Source: Blattamonas nauphoetae | Lineage: Eukaryota; Preaxostyla; Oxymonadida | Assembly (NCBI GenBank): GCA_033064195.1 | Contig: JARBJD010000601.1 | Location: 1 to 29,688, forward strand | Length of the DNA stretch: 29,688 nucleotides | Direction of reading: 5' to 3' | Shown here: positions 1 to 11,263 of the stretch, in pieces | Position numbering within the stretch: the stretch's first letter is position 1 | How the letters are laid out: the number at the start of each line of letters is the position of its first letter | Position numbers and translations under genes: made by a program | Notes under the pieces: model-generated | What the model saw: only the letters and a program-made list of their open reading frames with translations | Told to the model about the DNA's origin: nothing | Databases searched by the model: none

Positions 1-1243
1 TTTCAAAAGAATTGAAACGAGGGTTCACGAAATGTGTTTGATGAGGTTAAAGTCGGGAACGATTGTTCGATGGTATTTCTGACCGATATTGACATGTTTG
101 ATTCTTGGAAGTATTATCGTTTTTCTTTTTCAACCAGCATGATCACTGAGAAGGACCCGTGAGTGGTGGAGAGGGTTCATCTTTGCTTGAGTGAGTTTTT
201 AGACGATAGTGTCATTGAATTGTTTTCCGTCAATGATCTCTTCCGTCACGACAAGTTTTCAGTTTCAACTAATCCCAGTACATCACCAAATCCCAAGTTT
301 GCTGGGATGATCACACAACCCAGATTCTCAGCATGATGTGTCTTTTATCTTTATGACTTCTTGAATTTCTCTAGTCATCTCTCACACAGATTCTTCACAT
401 CGCCAAACCTACAAAGCTCATGAAAGAAACATTTAGAAAGAGTCTCATTTCCAAAGACGCAGCGATTTTGAAAATGATGGAGAAGAATGCGAGGAACTCT
501 GTGCGATTTGTGAAGACCAAGTCGATACACTTTGACAAATCGTTGGAAGAAACAGTGTGATTTTTGATTTTGATGTCTCTCTTTCGATGAACAGCTGAAC
601 TGTATGACGCCTTTTGAATCCAATTCGAACAGAATGCAAAGTCTTGATGGCTTCGTGCTGTGGCTGGCCTTTTCATTTCACGACTAACTGTTAATCGTCG
701 GTGTTCGGCGCATCGGTGTCCTTGGATACTACCTTGACAGAGACATGGAGCGAGCGAGTTGACAAGTGTCTTCCTTTTCCTTTTCTTCATTCAATCTGCT
801 ACTATCTTTCACTAGACATTCACCATCTGGGATCCATTCAGGAGTGATATCGGATATGAATCACGTGTCATGTCGTTCGGAGTATGACCCCCTACAGTTG
901 CATTTCACGTCATTCTATCTTATTTTTCATTGTTGTTCTTCCAAAAAATTCCAGGAGATGTCTACCCCAGTAAAGGTGAAGTGAGTGAAAAAGGAACTCT
1001 CTACTCTCACTTGTTCAATCAAAAAGCAAAAATTACAGCCGGATCAGGTCGTCGTGTCGGGCAGTATATGTGCTTTTATGCTCCAATACTACGGTGTTAT
1101 AGGAAATAGTTGAATAATTGTCAAGATAAACGGATCTTCAAAAAGAAAGAAGTGAAGTGGGAAAGAAAGAACGGGTGGTAGTCACAGATTGTGGCAAGAG
1201 AAAAATGAACCGATAATAGAGCTGTATTAAGAGCTCAAAGATG
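1..1243 (+). other. Left-edge stretch with coding-like scraps, no confident gene
   Basis: No complete gene can be supported here. Frame 1 of the plus strand (about 1-415) reads as protein-like segments with several stops, including one rich in Phe, Ser and Asp, which suggests an old pseudogene or the 3' part of a gene running in from the left. At about 690-770 and 800-1110 further short protein-like segments with plausible GT and AG borders appear in different frames (for example GVISDMNHVSC near 840-880 and GEVSEKGTLYSHLFNQKAK near 975-1035), but several mutually exclusive splice models fit. The longer minus-strand frame at 395-790 has no recognisable motif and looks like an antisense shadow. 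I see no RNA gene or repeat. Confidence 0.3.
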
Positions 1244-2444
1244 CTAAGATGAAGGTGGATTCTTTCCATTATCCTCACGAAAGAGAACTTGGATTCCGAA
1301 GTTTGTGTGAGACTTAGTTGGATGAGAATGGGTCGAAATGTGAGATCGCAGAACATGCTCATAAAACGACTGCTGAAGCCATGTAGATGAAATAGTTTGG
1401 GCAAGAGATGCTTGGAAGTACGATCTTTCAATGGTCAAGAGAGATTTTGGGGTGAGAAGGAGTTTCGTTGGATTCTTGCCTGACGGATCCGGGAGTGGCA
1501 CAAGTTGCAGTGAAAAGTCGGGCAAGTTGGGTGAGGATGTAAATAAATTGATGGGAATGAGGTATGAATGTTGGATATGAAGGCCAGTTCGACGAGGGGT
1601 GCTTTTTGTGCGAGTTTTCTCCAAGTCGATGATGTTGAGAAAGGGAACAATATCCCGAGGGTATGTGCTTGCCCTCTTTAATGCTGATCGAATAGCTTTC
1701 AGAAAAGCTGTGTGAAGAGAGAATATATTGTCTTTGTATGGAAGGAAGAGTTTGGTCAGCCGACTTGGATTGGCTAACTTCTTTGCGGTGCAAACTTGTG
1801 CAAAAAGGGATCTGGGAACTGTACAAGAGAGAGGGACGATACCTGAAACTGTCCAAGAGATCTTTTTCATTCAAGTTCATGTTCATCTGAGGATTGTTAT
1901 GTATTCGCATCTTTTCCTCGAATTTTGGTCGTGATGGGAACTGATCAAGAACAGGAAGATTTAATGATGCAAAAATTTCCGGAGCTTCGACTGAAGTGAA
2001 CAATCGGACGATAACACAAGATTTCAGTGTGACTGGAGAGAGTGACAGAAATGTGATTGATATACCGCTTTGGAGGAGAAGATATACATCTAGATAGGTC
2101 TGTTTGTGGGGAATACAAGTATTGTATAAGAAATATTTGGTTGACAATCGGGTTGGATTCTGATAGAAGAGGAGTCTTTTTTGTGAATGGTTGATTTGGA
2201 TTTGAACATTGAGATAGTTCATTAGAATCTGTCATCAGGTTAAAAGGGGCGAGTTGGAACATACTTGAAATTGAAAACGAGTATCGACGTTCATAGGTGG
2301 AGAATCAAAGAAATCGATTGTCGGCCCAAGAAGGAGGTCCCTGATGCTTGACGAAATGTAGCTTACATCAATTGAAGGACAAATAGTGCTTGGAGACCAG
2401 TTGGAGGCCGGCGGTTCAGTTTTTTCTGGAGGAGGATCAGTCAT
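1244..2444 (-). CDS. Unrecognised protein of about 377 residues, three exons
   Basis: Proposed exons are 2444-2265, 2228-1843 and 1811-1244 (TAG stop). Introns of 36 nt (GTATGT donor, ACAG acceptor) and 31 nt (GTATCG donor, CCCAG acceptor) restore one frame over 1134 nt, giving about 377 residues. I do not recognise the family. The N terminus is rich in Pro, Ser and Thr (MTDPPPEKTEPPAS); the middle is hydrophobic and mixed in character without a convincing membrane helix; the third exon is rich in Leu, Ser and Pro. No signal peptide or catalytic motif stands out. The ATG lies 78 nt downstream of the M16 protease stop on the same strand. Exon 1 and the phase-compatible junctions are the best support; the 31-nt intron is unusually short, so transcript evidence would matter most there. 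Confidence 0.55.
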
Positions 2445-2522
2445 GTTTTAAAGAATGGGTGAGCTGAGTGATTCATCTTTCTTGTGGAAATGACGAAAAT
2501 AAAGAAAGTGAAAAATTAAATT

Positions 2523-5500
2523 TTAGTCCACGAAGCGGAAGTTCGGTGATAGAGAACAGAATTGGCGGAATTGTGTCGGGTCATCGATGAACTCCACTGG
2601 GAACTGAGGAGGCAGTGGAGGTGGGTAAACCACATCCTTCTCGGCTTGTTCATCTTCCTCCTCATCATCGGATTCCGCGTCATTCTCACTTCTCACGAAC
2701 GGTTCGAGAGAACTTGGCTTGTGGAAACAGTCTTTGAGATGCTGTGGCATCACACGCACGACAAGATGTGTCGGATCTTCATAGTCGATCGGGTTGAATG
2801 CGTGTGGATCTTGGAGTTCCTCTTCTGTCTTTGTCTCATCACTTTTCTGACCCTCTCTCCATTGTGTCAGTCGGTCCTTCCCTCCCCACAACATCACACA
2901 GAACTCCTGCAGCTCCCTCTTTTGAATCTGTTTGATGACTCCGCTGTGTTCCATCCGAGCCATCCACTCCTCTCTCGGCATCGCCTCAGCGCTCCACTCA
3001 ACTTCAGCCGAGATCGAGCTGGCCTTCTTCATTGAGTTGTGGATCAAGCCAGCTTTGATCGCAGCAAATTCCTCGTCCGACAGTTCTCTAAGCTCCTCGT
3101 TCAAAATCGCTTCCATGTTCGCCATAATTCGACTCTGCAGCACACACACGTCGTGTCCTGCTCCCTGCACAAGAATAGCCAGTCCAGTTGTCCAAAGTGA
3201 TGGTTGTGGGAAGCTGGTAACGAGATATCCAAGTGTTTCCTTCGTTCGGAGTCGATTGAAGATATGCGGAGACAGAAAAGTGTTGAGGAGGGAGGAGAGG
3301 ATGGCAGCTCTGACGTTGATTGCTGTGGTGAGTGTGGACGACACCAGAACACTCGAGTTCGTTTCAGATGGTTTGGGGTGGATGTGGTCGATGATGAAAG
3401 TCTTCGCTGGTGGAAGCACAACCACGCGGTTCTCGGAGAGCGAGTTGGGAGGGAGGATGGTCGGATGAGCAACAGTTGTGTCCTTCTGTTCTTCCGATCC
3501 TTCCTCAACAGGAACACAGAACACCTTCACAATTTCCACTGCCTCTTCAATCCCACAATTCCCATTCACCAACGCCATCACATTCACCGATTTCCCAATC
3601 CTCTTCGCCAGGTCCATCATGTCTTCATATTTGAGATTTTCCGTTCCTTCCAAGATCGGTTTAAACCCAAGTCCTTCTGGTGACAATGCGATTGACCTCA
3701 ACTGCATCGCCAGTTGGTACGGCTTTCCATGCATTCCTGTTCTTAAATTGTCCAGACGTGTTCGTTTGACTCGTTCGAACAGACTGTACGAGAAGGATGG
3801 ACGGAAGAACTCGCTGGCGATCAGCTCAACTCCTTTTCGGATGTTGCTTCTGGTGCCGACTATGTTCATCACAAATCCGTCATCATTTCGATTCAAAGTC
3901 ACTTCCAGCGATCCCATCTCCATTTCGTACAACTTCTCGTTCAGTTTTTGGACGAGTAAGTCGCTGAACAACCGCATTGCTCCCGTTTTCCCTGTTTGGA
4001 TTACTTCCTTGTCCAATTTGTTGTTGGTCTCGATTTGGATGCTGGCAGCGATGATTGGAGTGCGGTTCGCAGTGGATTGTTTGTAATACACGCGGAGACC
4101 GGGCTGGTTGAGGACGAGGATGGGGTAGAGTGGAGTGAGGACGGTCGGGGAGCCCGTTGGGGAGGCGATTCTTGAGGCGTGTTCGGGATCAGTCGAAGTG
4201 TTTATAGTTATGGAATCGAGGACAACTGGAAGGAGTTTGGGGAGGATTGGGGTGTATGAGAGTGAGTGAGGGCGAAATGGGTCAACGCAGAAATCATGTT
4301 CGGCCTCCTCATGGAGGATCGACCCATGTTCCTTCAGAATCGCTTCGATTGTTCGAATTTCCTTAGAAACAGGTGCACTTCCCTTATTTTTGGTGGATTT
4401 GGTGGACGTCTGCCTGTGAAGTTCAGAGCAGTCGAAGATTGGGTGGAGGGACAGATCCTTTGATAGATATGGGTTTGGTTCATGGATTTTAAGTTGCGGA
4501 GAAATATGGGGAGCAACTTCTGCCCATATCTTCGGATATTTTGGGTTGAATGGGATGAAGAAGTGGAGAACATTGACAAATGGGTCGACTTTCAGCAGAG
4601 GGGCGATGCAGCTCAATATCTTGTCAGATCCGAGTGTTTGCTTGGAAACATCACCAAAAGCAGTCTGAACAGTTTTGTCGAGCGAGTCAAACAACTCAGT
4701 TCCCTCTGCAATCTTCCCCAAGAGACTCTGATCAATTCTTGACGTGATGAAGTCCCCAACCTTCCCCACAGGGACAATAAGGAAGGAAAGCATGGTATCT
4801 GGGCGGATATACTTCATAATGTCTCTGAAGAGTTTTTCTGAGAACACTCTCCCTCGCATGATTTGAGCAAAGACGAACGGTTTTGGGGTCACCAAAGGAA
4901 CCATCGAGGCCCCCAGCGCAGCTGAAAACGGTCGTTCGGAATTTGTTTGATGGCAGTGCTGTGCTGACTGGAGTGATGATTCGTTGTAGAGATATGGTGG
5001 AAGGGGGGATGGGACTGACGAGAGGAGTGAGATTGTCTCGAAGAAGAGAGTAATAACATCTTCAAGATGGTTCAGCCCATTCTCTGTCAATACAATATCA
5101 CAGAGAAACATTTTGAAGTCCAGATAGTCCTCAGCAACGCCTGCAGAGAGTGACGTGGCCAATCCTCGTATTTTGAGAAGACTCAGAAGAGACCCCTCCG
5201 ATTCATGTCCAACGACCATTCCAAGAATTCCGGTGGTGATGCCCATACTTGCTGGGATGAGGGGGACTGGGAATCGAAGAGACAGGATATTCTGGGGTTG
5301 TTTTCCGACGATGACGCAGACGGAGGAACGAGGAAGGGATTTATCAAAGGTACGTTCAGGGAAAGGAATGGTTGGGTGGTCTTGCTTCAAATACATCGTG
5401 AATGTGTCGTCAATATCTCCCATCTCGGAGTATTTCTTTTGAAGCATCTCTTGCGTTTCCCGGAGTTCTTCAGGCTTCTTATTGATGTGAAAAGAGGATG

Positions 5501-6398
5501 CCAGGTCGTACTCAACATCAGAGAGAAGAGTGTTGATTGAATCGATCACTGAAGAGATGTTCTTCGGAATGAATTCGTCCCAAATCGACATGACAGGAGT
5601 GGATGGTATGTCAGAGAAAAACTGTTTAACAAGCGCTTCCTGTTCATCCAAAGGCACTGAATTGATGAAAAAGAAAGGGAAAACAACAAAGATTGTTGAG
5701 AAAAAGATGAAAGACAGACATTCAGAATACATTGCCAATCTCATGTTGGGTGCATTATAATAAGTGGCAAAGAGCTGTCTGAGAGTCTTCACAGTTTCTT
5801 TTGGTGATTGTCCCCCTGATGTGATCGTTTCCTTCGTTCCACAGGGATATTTGCGCTTTGGATGGTGTGGGTCAAGACAGGAATCAATAACACGACTGAT
5901 GAGGTAGCCATCAGTGTTCAGATGCATAGAATGCTCGTTTTGAATGGCGTTGACTTCTCTGTCGGCAGCATCTTCGTTGAATGTTGGGCAGATAAAAAAG
6001 GACGAGAATCTTTCGATCATTTAAGAGAATGAAAAAACATACCGGTCAATCGCCTCTGAAAACGACTTTGTTTTGACTGTCAGAAAGTATGACACGTTGC
6101 GATCAGAGGTGAAGCCATTATACATCCCACCTTGGTTGGTCAAGAATTGTTGGAAATCATCCTCTTTGGGGTATTTCTCTGTTGAAATGAACAACATATG
6201 CTCCAAAAAGTGATTTAGTCCGTTCCGATCTTCTGGATCGCGCACAGAGCCGGTAAAGACGCTGAGAGCGATTGCGGAGTCAGTTGCGTCCGGATCGTGC
6301 ATCAAAGAAACTGAGAGAGAATTAGGGAGAGTGATCGCCCTAAACTGAAGCCTGGAATAGTCTGGAGTAATCATTAGTTTCGCCATTTCGGGATTCAT
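2523..6398 (-). CDS. M16 family zinc metalloprotease (insulysin-like), three exons
   Basis: Insulinase/pitrilysin-family peptidase, expected to cleave short peptides inside a closed chamber. Exons: 6398-6043, 6009-5720 and 5656-2523 (TAA stop), giving about 1259 residues; human insulysin has about 1019. The inverted zinc motif HFLEH is at residues 63-67. The third ligand is probably Glu144 in DREVNAIQNEH, 81 residues after the first His, the same spacing as in insulysin. Later family landmarks are EGSLLSLLKIRG and RTKETLGYLV. The first intron (33 nt, GTATGT) restores the frame exactly across IDRFSSFF. The second (63 nt, GTCTGT to TTCAG) is a multiple of three and could be read through; removing it aligns LAMYSELPLDEQEALV with insulysin. 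Oddities are a low-similarity insert around the middle and an acidic C-terminal tail (ESDDEEEDEQAEKD) ahead of a Pro-rich end. No signal peptide is evident, so a cytosolic site is inferred. Confidence 0.9.
5657..5719 (-). other. In-frame 63-nt intron of the M16 protease gene
   Basis: GTCTGT donor and ATTCAG acceptor on the minus strand, with a pyrimidine-rich body. Length is a multiple of three and it contains no stop, so retention adds a hydrophobic insert between the M16 segments LAMYSE and LPLDEQEA. Family alignment from memory favours removal: insulysin has no insert at this point. Confidence 0.7.
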
Positions 6399-6526
6399 GT
6401 CGAAGATTGATCAATCCATCACTATTTTTTGGTTGAACAGAGGACAACAAATGCGGGGAGATGATGTAAAAACAAGATGGATAAGTGATAAAAAAATGTG
6501 AATGAGAGAATGCTTCCTAACGCCAG

Positions 6527-8814
6527 CTATGAATTCACTGTATCAATGAGCTGGACGAATCGTTCGGCCATCTCTTTCAGTGGGTGGCCTTCTGGAGTAA
6601 TAAACTGCTGAGCATACTCTTTCACCTTGTGCTCAGTCAGTTGTGCACGAACAGCCTCCAAGTTTTTGGTTTGAGAATCTGTAAGAGGAGCTTCATATGC
6701 GGTTGACCTGACATGAATGACGCACTCCAAAACCCGAATCAGAAGGTCCATCGCAGCTGTGTGGAACTCAACCTTCGTTTTATCCGTCTTACTTGCTTCG
6801 CCAGGTCGCATGACAGCGATGATGATGTTCGACTGGGCGAATGCGTCCCAGTCGATAGGAGTCGCGTGAGAGAGGTTGGTGAGATACTCGAAGAAGGATT
6901 GGCACTCGTCTGTGTCGCAGATTGTGAGCATAAGTAGCATTATCTTCACAAACACTGACAGGTCCAAGTCTGATTCAGCTGCCGAGAATCGAGTCACAAA
7001 TATGGTTGCTTGCGATGGAATTTGGATTAGTTGATTGAGAAACCGGATAATGAGCCCAAAAGCAGCTGAAATCACCTGTCGTGTCACACCCCGTGCTGGC
7101 GGTGATTTGGCCTGCGACATTGCCAGTGAGAGGGAATCAAACATCTTTTCCTCCGGGCGCAGATCAGATCCATCGTCTTCGGGGCAAATAAGTGGTTTGA
7201 ACACAAGTTCTTTTGCCTTCGTGTTGTTGTTGTCGACAGCGCATATCAGTTTGTCGATGATCGGTTTGGCTGCGACATCCGGGTCTTCTTCGATTGTACT
7301 GTGGAGGTTTGTGACTGCACCAATGGTGGCCGAGATGATGAGGCTATATGGGATTTCCTGAATGGGGAGATGATCAACGATGAAAACATGAGAAAAACAG
7401 GAGAATAACATTGAAGAGAGAGAAAACAATGGAAATTCCAGAGGATGGGATATAAAGTGGAAAAATAGCAGAGAGAAGAATGATATGGGGAGATGAATCG
7501 AGGGATAACCAAACAGTTGAAAAATTCTCATTTCCCTCAGCTAATGTATCCATCATCGCAAAGAAATGCTGAATTACTTTTCCAGCGTCAATCATTGTAT
7601 CAAAGGCCGATTTCCGGACGCTCTGTTCTTCTTCGTTGAGATGGACCACTCCCGTCTCCCCCTTTCTGATTTTCATGAGCCTCCTTCTTTGGGCCATAAC
7701 GTCAGCAACACAGGCAATGGGATACGAACGTGAAATAACGCCTTGGGCATCCGACACAGTGACAAGGGCGATTCTTATTAATTCTGTTTGGCGAAGGGTA
7801 ATTGAGGACCCAAGTGCTAAAAACGGAACCTGATGGCTCAGGATACGTTGACGGTTCGCGGGGAATGTTTGAGCAAGGATGATGAGAAGCTCAAAACAGA
7901 GGTTGTGAATGGAGGCTTCTTCGGTTTGTAGGAACTTGGCAAGGTGCGGAATAAGGATCTGGCCCCCTTTGTCTGGGTCTTCCATGATGAAGGGACGAGC
8001 ACAGCGGAGAACACAGCGAGGAGCGGGTCCAGGAATAATCTGGCGTTTGATCAGACCAACACCAGGGACTGGAATAGGTGTGCATTCTGAAATGAGATAT
8101 TCACACGCCTCGTTCAGTTTTGTAAAGATTCCTTTCTGGATAAGAACTGGAACCTCCGAATGACGTTCGACGATGAGATTGTTGGTGATTTGCCATGCGC
8201 GAAAGAGTGTTTCGTTGTGATGGGCGGCGAAAAGGGGAAACATGACGTCCCAAATGTTGTTGTCGAAGAGAACAGTGATATTGTTGCCTGTGACAGATGC
8301 TGTGCAAAAAACGGTGAGAGAACATGAGACAGGGGAATTCACAGCATACTGCTTGATGCTATGATCCTAAGTGCACGAACCTGTATTTTCAAGTGTTAGA
8401 ATGAGATATTGAGAAGAGAAATATCAGGTGAAAAACGGTGAGATGATGAAGGTGGTGAATTCATACTCGTAATTCAAGATTCTCGGTTTGCGTTGCATAT
8501 TGAAGGCATTTCTGGAGGCCTCCCAGTGAAGTGAAGACTGCCACACGTACCAGAAGGTCCTTTTGGGGAACATCAACTTCAAGAAATTGATTGATGAATC
8601 AACCAAAACGAAATACAATCTATCAAGTCATCCAGTAGGGTGATAGCTGGAGTAATTTTGTCTTTGTCGTCACTTGAAAAATCTTGAAACAATCCGGTGA
8701 TGATTTCTCGCTGAAAGAAGTGGTGGATGATGATGGAGCGAGAAAATGAGAGAATAAAAGAGAATGTTGTACATTGAGAGCAACTTGAGGATCCGACTGG
8801 GATAGTTCCTCCAT
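6527..8814 (-). CDS. ARM/HEAT-repeat protein, distantly importin-alpha-like, six exons
   Basis: Proposed exons: 8814-8773, 8710-8617, 8576-8467, 8380-8350, 8299-7515 and 7357-6527 (TAG stop), giving about 630 residues. Introns are 62, 40, 86, 50 and 157 nt and every junction keeps phase. The protein is almost entirely helical, with repeated hydrophobic patterns typical of armadillo repeats, for example LVRVAVFTSLGGLQKCL, LFRAWQITNNLIVERHSEV and IHNLCFELLIILAQTF. The WQITNNLI segment recalls the importin-alpha repeat core, but I see no basic importin-beta-binding N terminus, so a transport role is only a possibility; such solenoids are general protein-binding scaffolds. The donor of the last intron (GTTTGG) is the weakest splice call. 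Its 5' end faces the plus-strand gene starting at 9030 across 215 nt, a likely shared promoter region. Confidence 0.75.
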
Positions 8815-9029
8815 TCAAGCTGAGAGATGGAATCGAAGTGGAAATGACCATAACAAATCCTTTTTCAATGAAACAATCCAGCTTTTCCACCTTTACTGGA
8901 CAAAATGATCATTGAAGGATGGTACAGGGGAACTATTCAGCTCTTTTACATCAGGATGAGGTTGAAAATTTCAAATTCTCTTTTGGAAATGTCTAATTTT
9001 TTCATGGTGGTTTGATCAAGCTCCATCTC
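8815..9029. promoter_or_regulatory. Divergent intergenic region, likely bidirectional promoter
   Basis: This 215-nt gap separates the start codons of the minus-strand ARM-repeat gene (8814) and the plus-strand gene at 9030. No TATA box or known motif is certain. A promoter role is inferred only from the divergent layout. Confidence 0.4.
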
Positions 9030-9958
9030 ATGATAGCGAAACAACATGGAGGAAATCCAATCCCTCCACCTCCATTTCTCACACGTTCGATGCTCTCCTA
9101 TGCTCGAACGATGGAAATTCGCGACAAATCATTCCGTGACATCGAAAAGAAAGATCTCAGCAGAACACGAATCCAAATTCTGACCACACCAACCCGTGTT
9201 GTTGACAACTGCATTTATGGGAAGACACGATCCTCGTCATCGAGTGAGAGCTGTTCAGAAACCGTCAAGATCTATTTCACGAAGACAGAACTAGACAAAT
9301 ACAAGATCCAAGGGGACATGGAAGGCAATGAATATTTGTTTACCTGCACATTTATTGAATTTTGTGTGTTTTTTCTGTTTCTTCTCATTTTATTGCCAAC
9401 ACCCCCCATCTTTCGTCAACAGCCAGAAGAAATCTTGACGCACAGTTTCAACTCTGCGGTCCTATCAGTACTGGCTTTCGTGATTACAATCCACTTTGGA
9501 CTTACCCTCGCATTCTCCACACATTTGGCCAATCTGTGTTCGATCTACAAGCAAACCAGTACGAAAATATCTGGAGGATGAAAACTGAATTTTCGATGAT
9601 CTGCCGTCTCGGTCAACAACACCGTCCCAACTATCCTCCAAATGGGATTGAACCTTCCTTATTCAAGCATCAATTTGATGTCGTTATCCGATTTCCGAAT
9701 CTCCCACAAACATTTCAGGGAAATGAACATCCTCGTGTTCTCACACTCGCTCCACAAGCCAATATGACTGACGGAACGGGCCCAGAAATCAGTAAATATG
9801 CAGGAATCCTCAATCAGCGTGTTCTGGAGGTGATCGAGTTCAATATCGAAATTATTGTCTCTCCAATCTTCAGAGATGATGAATGTCATTATTTCCTCCT
9901 CCGAGATATCCGGACTGTGTTTGAACCTGGTGCGCGTCTTAATTCCCGGAAAGCGTAG
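9030..9958 (+). CDS. Unrecognised protein of about 289 residues, two exons
   Basis: Proposed exons: 9030-9363 and 9423-9958 (TAG stop); the 59-nt intron has a GTGTGT donor and a CAACAG acceptor and joins two frames in phase. ATG 9030 is the first in-frame ATG after an upstream stop. The product is soluble, without signal peptide or membrane helix. An N-terminal Pro patch (NPIPPPPF) is followed by a basic, Ser-rich region, then a mixed alpha/beta part with segments such as FDVVIRFPNLPQTF and VLEVIEFNIEIIVSP that look like beta strands. It could be a beta-sandwich binding domain, possibly nucleic-acid binding given the basic N terminus, but I recognise no family. A donor earlier in the same exon (GTTTAC near 9338) was considered and does not keep phase. 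Confidence 0.6.
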
Positions 9959-10146
9959 TCAAGTTGTCTCGTTCATTTCACACACTACAATCTGTGCTTG
10001 CTCTCGCTATTTTCAATATTATCTTCTGAATATTCCATCCAGTAAAAATTTGTGGTGTTTAGGTTCACGAATGGGCTGATTGAAGTCCGATTCACGCGAT
10101 TATGTTTTGATCGAGATCCACAGCTGACAATACTTTGTAGGCGCAA

Positions 10147-11034
10147 ATGGAATATAAAATTGTGTGTATAGTCACTATTTTCATCGTTTTTTCTGTCCTC
10201 AACTCGCATTATCCTTTTCCATTGTTCATGTCGAAAGGTTGTTCTCGGTGGTGGTGGAGTCGGAAAATCTGCCCTCTGCATTCAGTACATCATGGTCTGT
10301 CCTTCTTATATACCGTTTACCATGATTTTCTTCTATTTCTCTGTCTCCAATATCGACAATTTCAAATATCAGAAAAAGTTCATCGAAGAGTATGAACCTA
10401 CGCAGGGTCTGTCATTAATATCAGCTCATATTTCTCTTCATCGCAACCGCATCCCTCGTTTATAATTCTCTCTTCAGCCGATCAATATCGGATGCAGACC
10501 ACAGTTGACGGTGAATCTTGTTACCTTGAGATTCTTGATACTGCAGGACAGGAGGATTTTGGAGCTATTCAGGATCAGGTTTCCCATTTTAGTGTCTTAT
10601 TGTCTTCTACCACTACTTTTGTCCCATTTTTTCTTTCCAGTATGTCGAAAAAGGCGATGGATTTCTTTTGGTCTTCGCTGTCGATTCCGAACCATCTTTC
10701 AAAGACATACAACAGCTCCATGATCGTATTATGACAGTTAAGGAACAGAGTCATTTTCCAATCCTCATTTGTGCAAACAAAGATGACCTGGACACATCAC
10801 AACACATCATCTCCAAACAGCAAGTCGCAGATCTGGTTTGTTCCTCTGCAAATTCACCCACCATCTGATTTTCGTTCTTTTGTTCAGTGTTCGAAGTGGA
10901 ACTGTCAATCGAAGGAAACATCAGCAAAAACAAGACAGAACGTAGATGAGTCATTTCAGGAGATAGTTCGGGAGATCAGGCGTCAAGCCGCTCCTGCTCA
11001 GGATTCTGGTGGATGTTCATGCTCCATACTTTGA
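10147..11034 (+). CDS. Ras-family small GTPase, six exons, CSIL prenylation tail
   Basis: GTP-dependent molecular switch. Exons: 10147-10161, 10238-10294, 10373-10406, 10478-10578, 10641-10835 and 10888-11034 (TGA stop), coding 182 residues. All nucleotide-binding motifs are visible: P-loop GGGGVGKS, switch I threonine in EYEPTQADQY, DTAGQED with the catalytic Gln, NKDD for guanine specificity, and ETSAK. The opening MEYKIVVLGGGG is close to Ras/Rap. The protein ends [12 protein letters not shown] is a CAAX box whose final Leu favours geranylgeranylation, and the Cys two residues upstream could be palmitoylated, so membrane attachment is likely. Switch I differs from canonical Ras (TQAD where Ras has TIED), so effectors may differ. 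The first exon is only 15 nt. Assignment to Ras rather than Rap or Ral is not settled. Confidence 0.93.
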
Positions 11035-11263
11035 ATATCTCGCTTATCTCGCCTCTGTCAACAATTCTTGCCGGATTTCCGTTTCTCGATGTACTCCTAT
11101 TTTATAAGGTTCTCGGGCCACTCATATCATTTTTTTACTTTTCTGTATGTTGCATGAAATACTTCTGTTTCGTTCACTGAGACTCTTTTTGTGGAAATCA
11201 GACAGAATCTGTCTTGTGGAGTGATCCTCTTTCAGTTAATTCCCAACACTAAATCTCCTGTAC

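Noticed and set aside
2562-4086. Several plus-strand open frames of 138-202 codons
   Set aside because: All lie antisense to the M16 protease exon, whose family motifs are clear.
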